The notes under the pieces: generated by a model | Seen by the model: only the letters and a program-made list of their open reading frames with translations | Told to the model about the DNA's origin: nothing | The model's database searches: none | Shown: positions 46,464 to 55,360 of the stretch, in pieces | Numbering within the stretch: position 1 is the first letter of the stretch | How the letters are laid out: each line of letters begins with the position of its first letter | DNA from: Methanosarcina barkeri str. Wiesmoor | GTDB taxonomy: Archaea; Halobacteriota; Methanosarcinia; Methanosarcinales; Methanosarcinaceae | NCBI RefSeq assembly: GCF_000969985.1 | Contig: NZ_CP009526.1 | Span: 4,712,001-4,776,000 of the forward strand | Direction of reading: 5' to 3' | DNA: 64,000 nt | Made by a program: the position numbers and the translations under genes

Positions 46464-47048
46464 TTAGAGTGGGATTACAGTTTTTCCGTGGATTTCATTC
46501 ATTACCATGCCAAGAGCTGTATAAAGAGCTCCAAGGCCCATAACAAGTCCTACATAGCCAGCTACTGTAAGCAACCCTGTACTGCCGGTTGCGTTTACAA
46601 CAGCAAGCAACATAAATAACAAAAATAATGTAACAAATACAAACTGGAGGGCACGGACTCCGATTCTCATAGTAGCGATCAGCATAACAAAGGTATAGAC
46701 ACCCCAGATAAAGAGATACGCGGCCATAGCAGTTCCGGACGAAGCCTCAGCCCAGCCGATTGCAGGCATAACAAGCAATCCGGCCAGTGAGAACCAGAAC
46801 AGACCGAAAGCAGAGAATGCAGTCCCTGCAAAAATATCTCCTTTTTTCCAGGACATAATTCCTGCAAACACCTGGGCAAACCCACCCAGAAATATTGCCA
46901 TGGATACGATCATTGATTCCACAGGATATATCCCTATATAGCTCAGACTTAGCAGAACTGCGGCAAGGCCAAGGCCGGTAAAGCCCAGAGGGGCAGCATT
47001 TGCAGTCTTGTCAACTATTACAGTAGCAGTTCCTACGTTTTCGCTCAT
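46464..47048 (-). CDS. GPR1/FUN34/YaaH-type membrane protein in the mta operon
   Basis: This 194-residue protein has six membrane helices and belongs to the acetate/succinate uptake family (GPR1/FUN34/YaaH, called SatP or AceP), with the NPxG-like motif reduced to NAAPLGFTGLGL near residue 15. It is third behind mtaC and mtaB, with 52 bp after mtaB, so co-expression is likely. In that setting it may move methanol or acetate across the membrane; no direct evidence. ATG 47048 is supported by AGGTGA; ATG 47066 in frame lacks an RBS. Confidence 0.85.
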   Translation of the reverse strand: MSENVGTATVIVDKTANAAPLGFTGLGLAAVLLSLSYIGIYPVESMIVSMAIFLGGFAQVFAGIMSWKKGDIFAGTAFSAFGLFWFSLAGLLVMPAIGWAEASSGTAMAAYLFIWGVYTFVMLIATMRIGVRALQFVFVTLFLLFMLLAVVNATGSTGLLTVAGYVGLVMGLGALYTALGMVMNEIHGKTVIPL

Positions 47049-47100
47049 GGTTTCACCTGAAGCCATAATTCTAAAAAAGTTAAAAAAAGAAGTTTAGGGC

Positions 47101-48486
47101 TTAGAGCCCGTAGTTTTCTGGTCTGAAAACGGCAACTTCTTGTTTGAACTTGGTCAGGTTGTCGCTCATGAACTGGTCAGCATCATCGGTGAGGGCTTCA
47201 AGGTCGGCCTTAACCTTTGCAAGAGCATTGGTTTCGAATCTTGTAAGTCTTAGCTTGCCGGAGTTGACACCTTCTTCAATGATGTTGCAACATTCGATTG
47301 CTGCGTTCTTTGCACGGAGGTAGTTATTCTCTCCATCCTTTGCGATTTCCTGTGCTACCCTGTAGGCATTGTCGTAAGCAAGCACATAACCCTGTGGGTC
47401 TCTGTATTTGTCTGAGAGCACGAGAATGTCTCTGAGGTCCTTTGCTTTTCCGGTCTTAAGGGCAACGTTCATCATTGAACAGTCGTATGCAAGAGTCTCA
47501 GACCAGCACTGTACAGTTGTACCGCCGAATTCACCGTGGTATTCAACGGACTCGTTGGACCAGAGGTCACAGCATTGCATGACAATGTTACCCATCAGGT
47601 CAGAGTGAGCACAGGTTGAGGTCTTACCTTCCTGAGCAATCGGGACACCTGAAATGGCCTTTATGATGCTGTTCTCATAACCACAGTCCTTTCCAGGACC
47701 TATTGCGCCAGCTTCATATGCACAGAGAGACCTTGCTGCAGAGATTGCCCTTGCAACAATTGCAGTTGTGTGGGCAAGGTTCTTGTCAAGCAGACCGCCT
47801 GCAATGAACATTGCAGTGTTTGCCTGGGCACAGTCCGTATCACCTGAAGATACAGTTCCGGTCTTCTTTGCAACATCTGAAATGTCCTTCCAGACCATTT
47901 CCATATCCATGCTGCCGAGCACACCGATCCCGAAGAGGATACCTGCAGTGTCGTTCCTCAGAATAGAATAGTCAAAGACTTCCTTACCACCCATTGATTC
48001 AACTGCAAGCATATCTGCACCGTTGTTGGCAGCTTCTTCAAAGGCTTCCATAAAGGTGCTGTACTTGTCTCCTCTGAGATCGAGGTAGTCCCTGGTCTCA
48101 CGAATATCTCCAATTGTATGGCGGAGTGCACATTTTATACCGTATTCATCATGATATTCTTCCATGATGGTCTTCTGGGCATGTGCAACAGCCCCTCCCC
48201 ACTCAGGGTTGTTGGACATCTGCTGAACGTGTTCAGTTTCAAGCACAATAGAGGGTGCTCCGATTTGAACCATCCTTGACATAACGTCAGTGGTGATCCT
48301 TTCATACTCTTTTATGAGCTTTTCTTTGGATACACCGGCTCCAGGCCTTGGGGCGTAGTTTATTTCGGGAGTCGTGTAACCTGCACCAATTTCAAGGCCA
48401 AGACCTGCCTTTACAGGGAATTTTGATTGCCCGAAAATCAGTTCATCTGCGTTAGCATAAGCCATTGAAGTGTATTTTTTTACCAT
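47101..48486 (-). CDS. mtaB: Methanol:corrinoid protein methyltransferase MtaB
   Basis: MtaB takes the methyl group of methanol to the corrinoid of MtaC. The 461-residue length is typical. The zinc ligands correspond to those of the M. barkeri enzyme (Glu164, Cys220, Cys269 there): here Glu163, Cys219 (SGDTDCAQ) and Cys268 (GPGKDCGYENS), one position earlier. It ends 35 bp before the YaaH-type gene start codon region and starts 13 bp after mtaC, with GGAGGG upstream, so mtaC-mtaB form one operon. Confidence 0.97.
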   Translation of the reverse strand: MVKKYTSMAYANADELIFGQSKFPVKAGLGLEIGAGYTTPEINYAPRPGAGVSKEKLIKEYERITTDVMSRMVQIGAPSIVLETEHVQQMSNNPEWGGAVAHAQKTIMEEYHDEYGIKCALRHTIGDIRETRDYLDLRGDKYSTFMEAFEEAANNGADMLAVESMGGKEVFDYSILRNDTAGILFGIGVLGSMDMEMVWKDISDVAKKTGTVSSGDTDCAQANTAMFIAGGLLDKNLAHTTAIVARAISAARSLCAYEAGAIGPGKDCGYENSIIKAISGVPIAQEGKTSTCAHSDLMGNIVMQCCDLWSNESVEYHGEFGGTTVQCWSETLAYDCSMMNVALKTGKAKDLRDILVLSDKYRDPQGYVLAYDNAYRVAQEIAKDGENNYLRAKNAAIECCNIIEEGVNSGKLRLTRFETNALAKVKADLEALTDDADQFMSDNLTKFKQEVAVFRPENYGL

Positions 48487-48499
48487 TTTTGCTCCCTCC

Positions 48500-49276
48500 T
48501 CAGTGTTTGTGGAACTCCTCTCTTAATGCTGTGATATCTTTGGTACCTGCAACGATTGCGTCAGCAATCTTGGGGGCGTCTGCGGCTTCTTCACCATAAA
48601 CCCCAAGTTCATACTGAGACACGAAGTCCTGGTTCACAGCACCGCCACCACATGCGAATGGGAGTTTTATTCCCTTTTCAAGGAGCTTGTCATTAACTTC
48701 CTTGAATGCATACATGGTGGTTGTCATAAGAGCAGTACCTGTGAGCATTATTGGCTTTTCTTTTTCAACTGCAGCGATTACTTCGTCTACAGGGACATCT
48801 CTTCCAAGGTCAATTACCTCGTAGCCGTTTGCTCTCAGAAGGGCAGCAACAATGTTCTTTCCGATGTCATGGACATCGCCTTCTGCAACATGGCAGACAA
48901 CCTTGCCTTTTGGCTCAGGAACTTCGGTGGTCTGACTCTTGCAGAATTCGATACCTGCCAGCATGGCATCAGCGGACATCATAACGTTCGGGAGGAAAAT
49001 GATACCATCGTCGTAGAGCTGGGTTACAACTCCCATTCCTACCATCAGGGCATCATCGATAAGGTCGATTGGCTTCTTGCCTGCATCGATTGCAGCCTGG
49101 AGTGCGTCAACTACGTCATCCTCTTCTCCTTCATAGATTGCTTTTGCAACAGGATAGATGAGTTCGTCTTTGGGATAAAGCTCTTCTGCAGCTTCATCGG
49201 GGGTCATTTCCTTTTCGAGGGCGACGTTGTAGCGTACTAATATGCCATCGATGTCTTCCAGTTTCAAATCCAACAT
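48500..49276 (-). CDS. mtaC: Methanol corrinoid protein MtaC
   Basis: MtaC carries the cobamide that accepts the methyl group from MtaB and donates it to MtaA. The 258-residue protein has an N-terminal helical cap (about 1-118) and a B12-binding Rossmann domain with the DxHxxG motif EGDVHDIGKN; the lower-ligand His is His136, the known position for MtaC. RBS GGAGG lies before ATG 49276. It heads the operon mtaC-mtaB-YaaH-type gene, behind a very long upstream gap. Confidence 0.97.
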   Translation of the reverse strand: MLDLKLEDIDGILVRYNVALEKEMTPDEAAEELYPKDELIYPVAKAIYEGEEDDVVDALQAAIDAGKKPIDLIDDALMVGMGVVTQLYDDGIIFLPNVMMSADAMLAGIEFCKSQTTEVPEPKGKVVCHVAEGDVHDIGKNIVAALLRANGYEVIDLGRDVPVDEVIAAVEKEKPIMLTGTALMTTTMYAFKEVNDKLLEKGIKLPFACGGGAVNQDFVSQYELGVYGEEAADAPKIADAIVAGTKDITALREEFHKH

Positions 49277-50530
49277 ATTTTAACCTCCATTTAGCAAAAG
49301 AGTCTCGGATTGCTCAGATCGTTGACTCTGCAAGTTACATCTCCCTACAGTTTTTAAGCATTTTTTACCAAACGCTTCTTGAATATAATGTCAGGAAATC
49401 CGAAAACCTCCAGATCGAATTCCTTCTATTGAGGGGGATTGAGTAACTTTGAGTGATGTACTGATCATTCAGAAACCGGGATTCAGTCCTTTCTCTCGTT
49501 TTTCAAGCTTTCTGAAGAGAGCTTTGGAATTACTTCCAATTTTTTACCCGTTTTTTAAGCTTTTGTCAGAAAACTTTTAAGTCGCCAGGTCTTCTATTTT
49601 CGATATTCTGGCTCTAAAAGGACCTTTTTTCCAGTTAATTCTGATAAGTGTACTCCCTTTAGTATTCCGGGATGCACTTGCAGATCACAGTTAGATTTTA
49701 TTACATATACCTTCACCGATGCTAATTTTTGAATTGCTATAATTTTATAATTCTCATCTCAATTTTCTCTGCAAATGATTTTATAAAAAAGAAGTATTTT
49801 TTTTCCCCCTTTGATTTAAACAACGAGATCAAAATTTATGAGCCGATTGTTTTCAATTCCAGGGAAATTTTATTGCAGAGGGTAAAGATATGGAAGTTTT
49901 TATTTTGAGCGCGGAGGTTATCAAGTAGATTTGTTTTTTATTGTAGATTTGAAACAGGCAAAATAAGGTGATCAAAGTATATTTTTGAAAGCACACAAGT
50001 GAAATGAATCTCCTGTCCAGTTCTCTTCAGGAATTCCTTAATTTCTTACTTTCGATGGAAACTGTGTGAGAGCTTCCATAACTTCAATCGTTTAATTCTT
50101 TGGGGTTCATACAGATTCATTTTTTGCCGTTTCCCAACATTTTTTTAAACAGAGGCAAACTATTTTCTTGGCAGGTTATTCGGACTCTGTCTTTAATTTT
50201 CTAATAAGCAGGTTCCTATACAACTGCTTTAACTTTTACTATCAGTTGGGCGATAGTTTTCTCCATATGGCTGAAAGAGTACTTTACCTCTCTATCTGAG
50301 GGGTAATCTTCCGACAAGGGGCGATGACCATTTTATGATATATAAAGTTTTTGTGTGTCGGGCCACATCTGTCCTGAGCCGGAAACTTTCGTCCTCTACA
50401 TTTATCATCATCCATGCCGCAACTGTCATGAATAGGAAACTTTCGAACCGGAAATCGCCTTCCTCCTAGAGATTACTTCTCCCGCCCAGGTTGAAAAATG
50501 GATTATCCTTGCTTTTGGATTTAAGAAGGT
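49277..50530 (-). promoter_or_regulatory. Long upstream region of mtaC
   Basis: This 1.25-kb gap contains no gene. TATA candidates on the minus strand lie at about 50337-50347 (TTTATATAT) and 49698-49712 (GGTATATG). Two direct copies of CGAAAGTTTCC (minus strand; GGAAACTTTCG at 50381-50391 and 50435-50445) lie 35-100 bp upstream of the first. Methanosarcina mta operons are regulated strongly and are thought to have long leaders, so the region is probably an activator-binding site plus a leader of up to 1 kb. Confidence 0.55.
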
Positions 50531-51085
50531 TCAATAAAGAAGTCCTAAGTTATCAAACTCTTTCTTTATGACCCGCAGGCCCTCCTCGCAATCCTCTGGA
50601 GATTTGCCGCCTGTGATCACCAGTTTGCCAGAGCTGAATATGAGCACCACTACCCTGGGATCCTCAAGCCTATAGACGAGCCCAGGAAATACCTCTGGTT
50701 CATATTCTACGTTCTCCATACCAAAGGCTATAACAATGGTATTCAGGTTCAGGTTCGTTTCCAAATCAGCGGTGGCTACAATGTTCTGAATATGAACATC
50801 AGGTTCTGGATTTATTTTCTCGCAGCCAATGGACTTGAGCGTGCTAGCCAGATTGATTATGGCCATCTTAGCGTTATCGACGGTCTTCGCTCCGGTACAT
50901 ACCACTTTTCCGGAGGTGAAAATCAGAAAAGCAGCCTTTGGATTCTCAGTTCTGTAGACCAGGCCAGGAAACTTCGCTTTATTATATTCTGCTTTCTCAA
51001 GTCTGGCTTCTATCTTTTGTAGATCGAAATCTTCCGCAAGGGTGGTGGATGCTACCACATTCTCTACAGTTATTGTATACTCCAT
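50531..51085 (-). CDS. tbp: TATA-box binding protein paralogue
   Basis: TBP nucleates transcription at archaeal promoters. Two direct repeats are visible (about 1-90 and 95-184), each with the FPGLVYR and IF(T/S)SGK(V/L)V(C/I)TG(A/G)K motifs of the saddle. At 184 residues it is a complete TBP. The acidic tail of some TBPs is absent. It lies opposite nothing, between mtaC and a CobW gene. Methanosarcina encode several TBPs, only one being essential in M. acetivorans as I recall; this may be an accessory one. Confidence 0.95.
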   Translation of the reverse strand: MEYTITVENVVASTTLAEDFDLQKIEARLEKAEYNKAKFPGLVYRTENPKAAFLIFTSGKVVCTGAKTVDNAKMAIINLASTLKSIGCEKINPEPDVHIQNIVATADLETNLNLNTIVIAFGMENVEYEPEVFPGLVYRLEDPRVVVLIFSSGKLVITGGKSPEDCEEGLRVIKKEFDNLGLLY

Positions 51086-51417
51086 ACGACATATATCTTG
51101 AATGTTCTATAGAAGCTACTGTCGGTTTAAGCCATGTAATGGTTAAAAATTAGTGGTTTACATGGGACAAACAGTTTAAAGCACATATTATGAAAATAGC
51201 GAAATTGGTTATCTACCAGCAGACACTTGATGTTTTCATGATCAAGTTTCCAGTTTATAATTATTTCATTTTCATGTGTTAAAACAAGTCTGCTGTAACA
51301 ACCGAATTGCAGAGCTAACGGCTTAGAAGCATCATAGAGAGTATTCAAAAAAAGATGAAGGCTTTTCTTGTGAACTATTAAATAAAAATTATAAATTGAT
51401 TAGAGCGGTTATTCAGA

Positions 51418-51505
51418 ATTACGGTAAATTGGAACTACAGTAAATCGAAACTACAGTAAATCAAAACTACAGTAAATCAAAACTACAGTAAATCGCAACT
51501 ATTGT
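51418..51505. repeat. 16-bp tandem repeat, about five copies
   Basis: ACTACAGTAAATCGAA is repeated about five times with end decay. The array is upstream of the tbp gene, 330 bp from its start. Confidence 0.85.
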
Positions 51506-51826
51506 ACTCGGTCATTACTTTCCTGAACCAAAACTATTCTTCCGCCCAAAGTTTTTCAGCTTAAGAAATGATCATTGCCTGATATAACCTGGTTTTTTTC
51601 TTTCCACCTTTTAAAGGAAAGCTGCTTTTCTTTCAGACATCTGCTTATTGTTATCCACAGCTTTAATAAGTTCATCTCTGGGCACGGACGTTACCGCAGA
51701 AAATACATTTACTCTTGATTGAGGTTTTCCTTTTTTAAGGCTTCCATTTTAGGGATTTTATGCGCAGAAGTTCCACTTCCCTTTACAAGATTTTCCTGAT
51801 GCCTGAAAGAAAGCTTAATGTGGCTT

Positions 51827-51960
51827 ATGTGGTTGGGTGGTTTATGTGGTTGGGTGGTTTATGTGATTGAGTGGTTTATGTGATTGAGTGGTTTATGTGA
51901 TTGAGTGGTTTATGTGATTGAGTGGTTTATGTGATTGAGTGGTTTATGTGGTTTGGTGAT
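51827..51960. repeat. 17-bp tandem repeat, about seven copies
   Basis: GGTTTATGTGATTGAGT is repeated with early copies reading GGTTGGGT instead of GATTGAGT. No ORF uses it. Confidence 0.9.
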
Positions 51961-52141
51961 CTATGTATTCAGGGTTTAGCTCTTCTGCCTTATTTAGCAT
52001 GAAAATGCTGCCATCTGCAAGCACTTTCATTGTTTGTGCATGTTATTCAAAGAATATCATGTTCGTTTTTATGCTTTCCAGAATACACTCGGAAACAGAA
52101 ATCCCTGTTTCGATGGAGGTCTCCTGTGAAGCGATTTCAAA

Positions 52142-52813
52142 TTAGGACGAATAGGCCGAAACTCCAGACATTTGAATTGAGTTTTCTCTGCCCTGGGTTA
52201 TTTTTCTCCTACTGTTTTCCTCCAGCAATCCGAGCAATTTGTCTAGATTTTCTCCTCCCTGCCTGGCCGAAAAATGGACCATTCTTGCTTTCGAGTTTAA
52301 TTTGCGCAGGAACAGGCAGATTTCCAGGAGTTCTTCACGATTATTTATAAGTTCGACTTTATTGATGCCCAGGATCTCAGCCTCACCTATCTGATTTTTC
52401 ATGAAATTCTGCAGTTCGCCTGTCTCCTGACTCAGGCGGCCAGCATCCACAAGATTCACTATCGGGGCAAAAGTTATTCCCGGAATTCCCATATTCTCGA
52501 TATTTCTTTTTATTTGTCCAGGGGGAGTTATTCCTGTGGGTTCTATTATAATAGTGTCTGGGTTGTAAGATGCAATGAGATTTCTCAAGGTGTATTCCAT
52601 GCTGATTTTCAGGGGACAGCAGACACAGTTACTTGTAATTTCCCTAGTTTCAACTTCCCCTTCCGCGATCGTGTCTCCATCGATCCCTATTTCTCCTATC
52701 TCGTCAGCGATAACTGCCACTGTCTGTCCCTGTTTTTCCAGGTGTTCAACAAGTTTTCTTATCAGTGTGGTTTTCCCGCTTCCCGAGAATCCTCCAATTA
52801 ACATACATTTCAC
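52142..52813 (-). CDS. CobW/COG0523 GTPase, short form
   Basis: This 223-residue G3E GTPase has Walker A GGFSGSGKTT (7-16), the CxCC metal-binding motif (SNCVCCPLK, about 62-66), EPTGITPPG (about 91) and G4-like GINKVEL (about 148). COG0523 proteins deliver Zn or Co to enzymes or help cobalamin maturation. It lacks the C-terminal CobW domain and the His tail of the second copy at 58908-60128. Lying between tbp and an Msr gene in the methanol cluster, it may serve the zinc enzymes MtaB/MtaA or the corrinoid protein. Confidence 0.88.
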   Translation of the reverse strand: MKCMLIGGFSGSGKTTLIRKLVEHLEKQGQTVAVIADEIGEIGIDGDTIAEGEVETREITSNCVCCPLKISMEYTLRNLIASYNPDTIIIEPTGITPPGQIKRNIENMGIPGITFAPIVNLVDAGRLSQETGELQNFMKNQIGEAEILGINKVELINNREELLEICLFLRKLNSKARMVHFSARQGGENLDKLLGLLEENSRRKITQGRENSIQMSGVSAYSS

Positions 52814-53811
52814 GCCTTTACACCTTCCATAAGTTAATTAAGAGTCTGAATAACTCTCTGGGTAGTGACAATATCTCTACAGGGTGTCGAAAATAGAGAG
52901 ACACTGCCACCAGTGTTTAAGAACGTTTTTCCGGGGTTATCTCCAGAGGTTGTTATTCCTTTTGACTCTATAATTAAAGATTCTCTCAATTGTATATAGC
53001 TTAACCGACACTGTTTTTTAAATGAGGTGCAATATTTACCCCTTTTAAAAATAAGCTTTTCCTGAAATTTCATACTTGCCTGAATTTTCCAACACATTGA
53101 ATTTTCAATATTACAAGAGGGCAACAAACTTCTGCAGGCTAGAAAAAAGAAGGCATTAAATATTGAAGGGTATTGAAAATTTGAAGGCTTGACTCACATA
53201 TTCAATATAGATCTCATCCCAAAGTTAACTTTATTCTCTCATTAGTAAGAGTTTCAGAATTATTTTTCAGGATCAGAAGCTCTATTGATAATCCAGAATA
53301 CAATATCCAGAAAAGCAATTTTGAGTTTTGAGATCAGCTCATATGGAAATCCAGAGTTCTGAATATCCAGAGTTTTAAAGAGCTTTATCCTGCTTACAGG
53401 CAATAGCATTTGTAATATTCGGAATCAATAAAAGAGTTTTCTTTTCAATATACTTTAAATATGATCTCCGCAATATATGTTATGTATTATTAGAAATTAA
53501 ATATAATCCTCACAATATTAATTTAGTTCTGGTTGAAAATTATTCCCCGTTTTTAAGACGAAAGCGTTTTATCAATTGATACACGGATGTATGTCTCTGA
53601 GCAAGACCCGAATAAGCAAGAATAAAATCTTAATTGCTTCTAATATTGATTAACGTGATAAGTATCGTTGATATGAAACGCTTTTTATTTCATCATCTCT
53701 TGACTAAAAGATTGAAACTATGCTGCTCCATGATAGTGGTGTATTTTAGGGCAAATCCTAGCGAATTTGTTCCAGTTGAGACAACATATGAGTAATTGGA
53801 AGCTGATAAAC
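52814..53811. other. Intergenic region upstream of an Msr gene
   Basis: About 1 kb of AT-rich sequence with no convincing gene. The motif ATATCCAGA recurs at about 53298 and 53368, and CCAGAGTT nearby three times. A plus-strand TATA-like ATATAAT is at about 53500. An MsrC-like regulator starts at 53812, so this region should contain its promoter and possibly regulator sites. Confidence 0.4.
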
Positions 53812-54600
53812 ATGAGTTCACTTATAGACCTGATTTTTTTCTCTGAAAAAAGAAAAAATCTTCTTGTTCAATTAGCTAACGGGCCGATGGATATTAACGA
53901 GATAAAAGAAGTTCTTCATGTAAACTCCTGTGCTCTAATGCCTCAGATTAAAAAACTGAAAGATATGGATATGATAGTGCAGAAGGGAAGTATCTACCAA
54001 CTTTCGGATATAGGATCAGTAATCGTTGAGAAAATGCTCCCTCTTAAAGCTGTTCTTGACGTTTTTGATGGAAACAAGGACTATTGGTCAAAGCATGACA
54101 GATCTCCTATTCCCGAACACCTTATTAATAAAATTGATATGTTGGAAAAGTGTAACCTGGACGAGCCTGATCTTGACCACCTTTTCGAATTTCCACAGTA
54201 TTTGCGTGACAAGCTAAATGGTTCAAAAACTATAAAATCTTTTTACTCTTATTTCTGTCCTGATTGCCCGTCAATCCATGCTGCCTGTGCGGAAACTGGG
54301 GCCGAAGTACACCTTATGCTCGATGAAAAAGTGTATAACAGATTTAAAAATGACTTTACAGAAGAATATAATGTGTTGCTTGAAAATAAAGTATCACTTT
54401 ATATATACTCCGGCAAAATAAGGCCCTCGTCTTTCATGGTTACAGATAATTTCTTTATGCTGAAACTCTTCGGAAAAGAAGGAGAATTCGATCACAGGAA
54501 GATCACGAGTTTTACTCCAAGTGCCCTGGAGTGGGGAAATGAACTGGCTCAGTATTATATAGACCGCTCCACAAAGATTAATTATAACGATGAAGATTAA
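53812..54600 (+). CDS. Msr-type regulator (ArsR-like HTH plus FilR1/DUF1724), paralogue 3
   Basis: It is 262 residues, third of the Msr-type regulators in this window and the only one on the plus strand. Winged helix 1-75 (MSSLIDLIFFSEKRKNLLVQL..., VNSCALMPQIKKLKDMDMI); FilR1/DUF1724 domain with EPDLDHLFEFPQYLRD and a final TPSALEWGNELAQYYIDRS helix. Start ATG 53812 gives the same N-terminus as the other two; the frame opens 15 codons earlier at 53767 without an RBS. It lies between the cobW and cbi genes, so it may control cobalt uptake or methanol genes. Confidence 0.88.
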   Translation: MSSLIDLIFFSEKRKNLLVQLANGPMDINEIKEVLHVNSCALMPQIKKLKDMDMIVQKGSIYQLSDIGSVIVEKMLPLKAVLDVFDGNKDYWSKHDRSPIPEHLINKIDMLEKCNLDEPDLDHLFEFPQYLRDKLNGSKTIKSFYSYFCPDCPSIHAACAETGAEVHLMLDEKVYNRFKNDFTEEYNVLLENKVSLYIYSGKIRPSSFMVTDNFFMLKLFGKEGEFDHRKITSFTPSALEWGNELAQYYIDRSTKINYNDED

Positions 54601-54695
54601 TTAAAGCTACAAAGATGATTTAAAACATCAAAGAGCTTCCCCTTACTCTTTATTTCCACAGATGTTAAAAATTCCAAAGGCCAGTTAAAATTCAA

Positions 54696-55090
54696 GGTAA
54701 TGTCGCGAATTTACTGTAAATTTGAAGTCAAGTTTTTATGTATTAATGGAAAAAATTGATCTTCTTATATGGAATTTTTTATTTTTTAATTTCTTGAGAT
54801 TTATGATATTACTGACCTTCCGCAGATGTCCTTTCAATTTTCATAATTTTTCTTGCTATCGTTTTTTCTGAAAATCGTCTTGGTTACTCAAAAGTGTATT
54901 TTTGAAATATCTCACAGTTTTCGATCTTTTGCTTTCATTGAAAACTTCCAGCAACCATTTTTCTAAGTTTCAGTTGAGATAATAGCTGCAAATTTTATAA
55001 TAATTCTCCAAAAACGATAACAGGAAAATTGTTATTTTTTTGAAGACATCTGCGGAAAGTGAGATATTACAAAACTTTCGCTACACTACC
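54696..55090. mobile_element. Family B MITE copy 3, split by a family A MITE
   Basis: The outer ends are GGTAATGTCGCGAATTT and, from the right, GGTAGTGTAGCGAAAGT. Removing 258 bp (250-bp insert plus one 8-bp duplication) leaves 137 bp, the length of the other two copies. Confidence 0.75.
54813..55062. mobile_element. 250-bp MITE family A copy 2 with 8-bp target duplication
   Basis: The 18-bp ends TGACCTTCCGCAGATGTC and, from the right, TCACTTTCCGCAGATGTC differ at two positions. It is flanked by GATATTAC on both sides (54805-54812; 55063-55070). The interior contains no ORF, so it must be mobilised by a transposase elsewhere. Confidence 0.88.
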
Positions 55091-55277
55091 AATTTCATTG
55101 GTCATCGGTTGGGAATTCTCTCGCCTGAAAGCTATCGATTTTGCATTAGAAGCCGTCCTTAAATTTTGGCCTCTTTACATGAAATCGACACCCTGTTCAA
55201 CCTCATTACTTATAAAATATTTTACAAGTACTAGGGCATTGCTGCAATTTGTCATGATTCCTTACTTAACTTAAGAC
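55091..55277. repeat. Duplicated 187-bp segment, copy 1
   Basis: It starts AATTTCATTGGTCATCGG and ends TTAACTTAAGAC, and matches 58665-58854 at about 80% by eye. It lies downstream of cbiO; copy 2 is downstream of cobW. Confidence 0.75.
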
Positions 55278-55360
55278 GCATGCTACCAATTTTAAAGATA
55301 TAGTAGGTCACAGCACTTTTCGAATAGGCTCTTTCTTTGTTCTTTCCGGTCAGTTACAAC

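Larger units (their letters stand above)
51086..52141. other. Intergenic region with two tandem arrays
   Basis: No confident gene in about 1 kb. A minus-strand frame at 51127-51348 (73 codons, ...LVLTHENEIIINWKLDHENIKCLL...) has protein-like wording but no clear start signal and may be a remnant. Two tandem repeats follow, listed separately. A plus-strand frame at 51963-52145 looks like a chance ORF. Confidence 0.45.
54601..55360. other. Gap of nested MITEs and a duplicated segment
   Basis: This 760-bp gap has no gene. It is composed of a family B MITE (54696-55090) that carries a family A MITE (54813-55062), followed by a segment (55091-55277) that recurs at 58665-58854. The rest is AT-rich. 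Confidence 0.8.

Noticed and set aside
49277-50530. Cobalamin riboswitch or small RNA in the mtaC upstream gap
   Set aside because: No B12-box-like sequence was recognised, and no hairpin followed by a T-run was clear enough to call.
51127-51348. A 73-codon minus-strand gene upstream of tbp
   Set aside because: Wording is protein-like but no RBS, no family recognised and surrounding sequence is repetitive; left as a possible remnant.
52834-53127. A 97-codon minus-strand frame
   Set aside because: Composition is irregular, no RBS, and it lies within AT-rich upstream sequence; probably chance.
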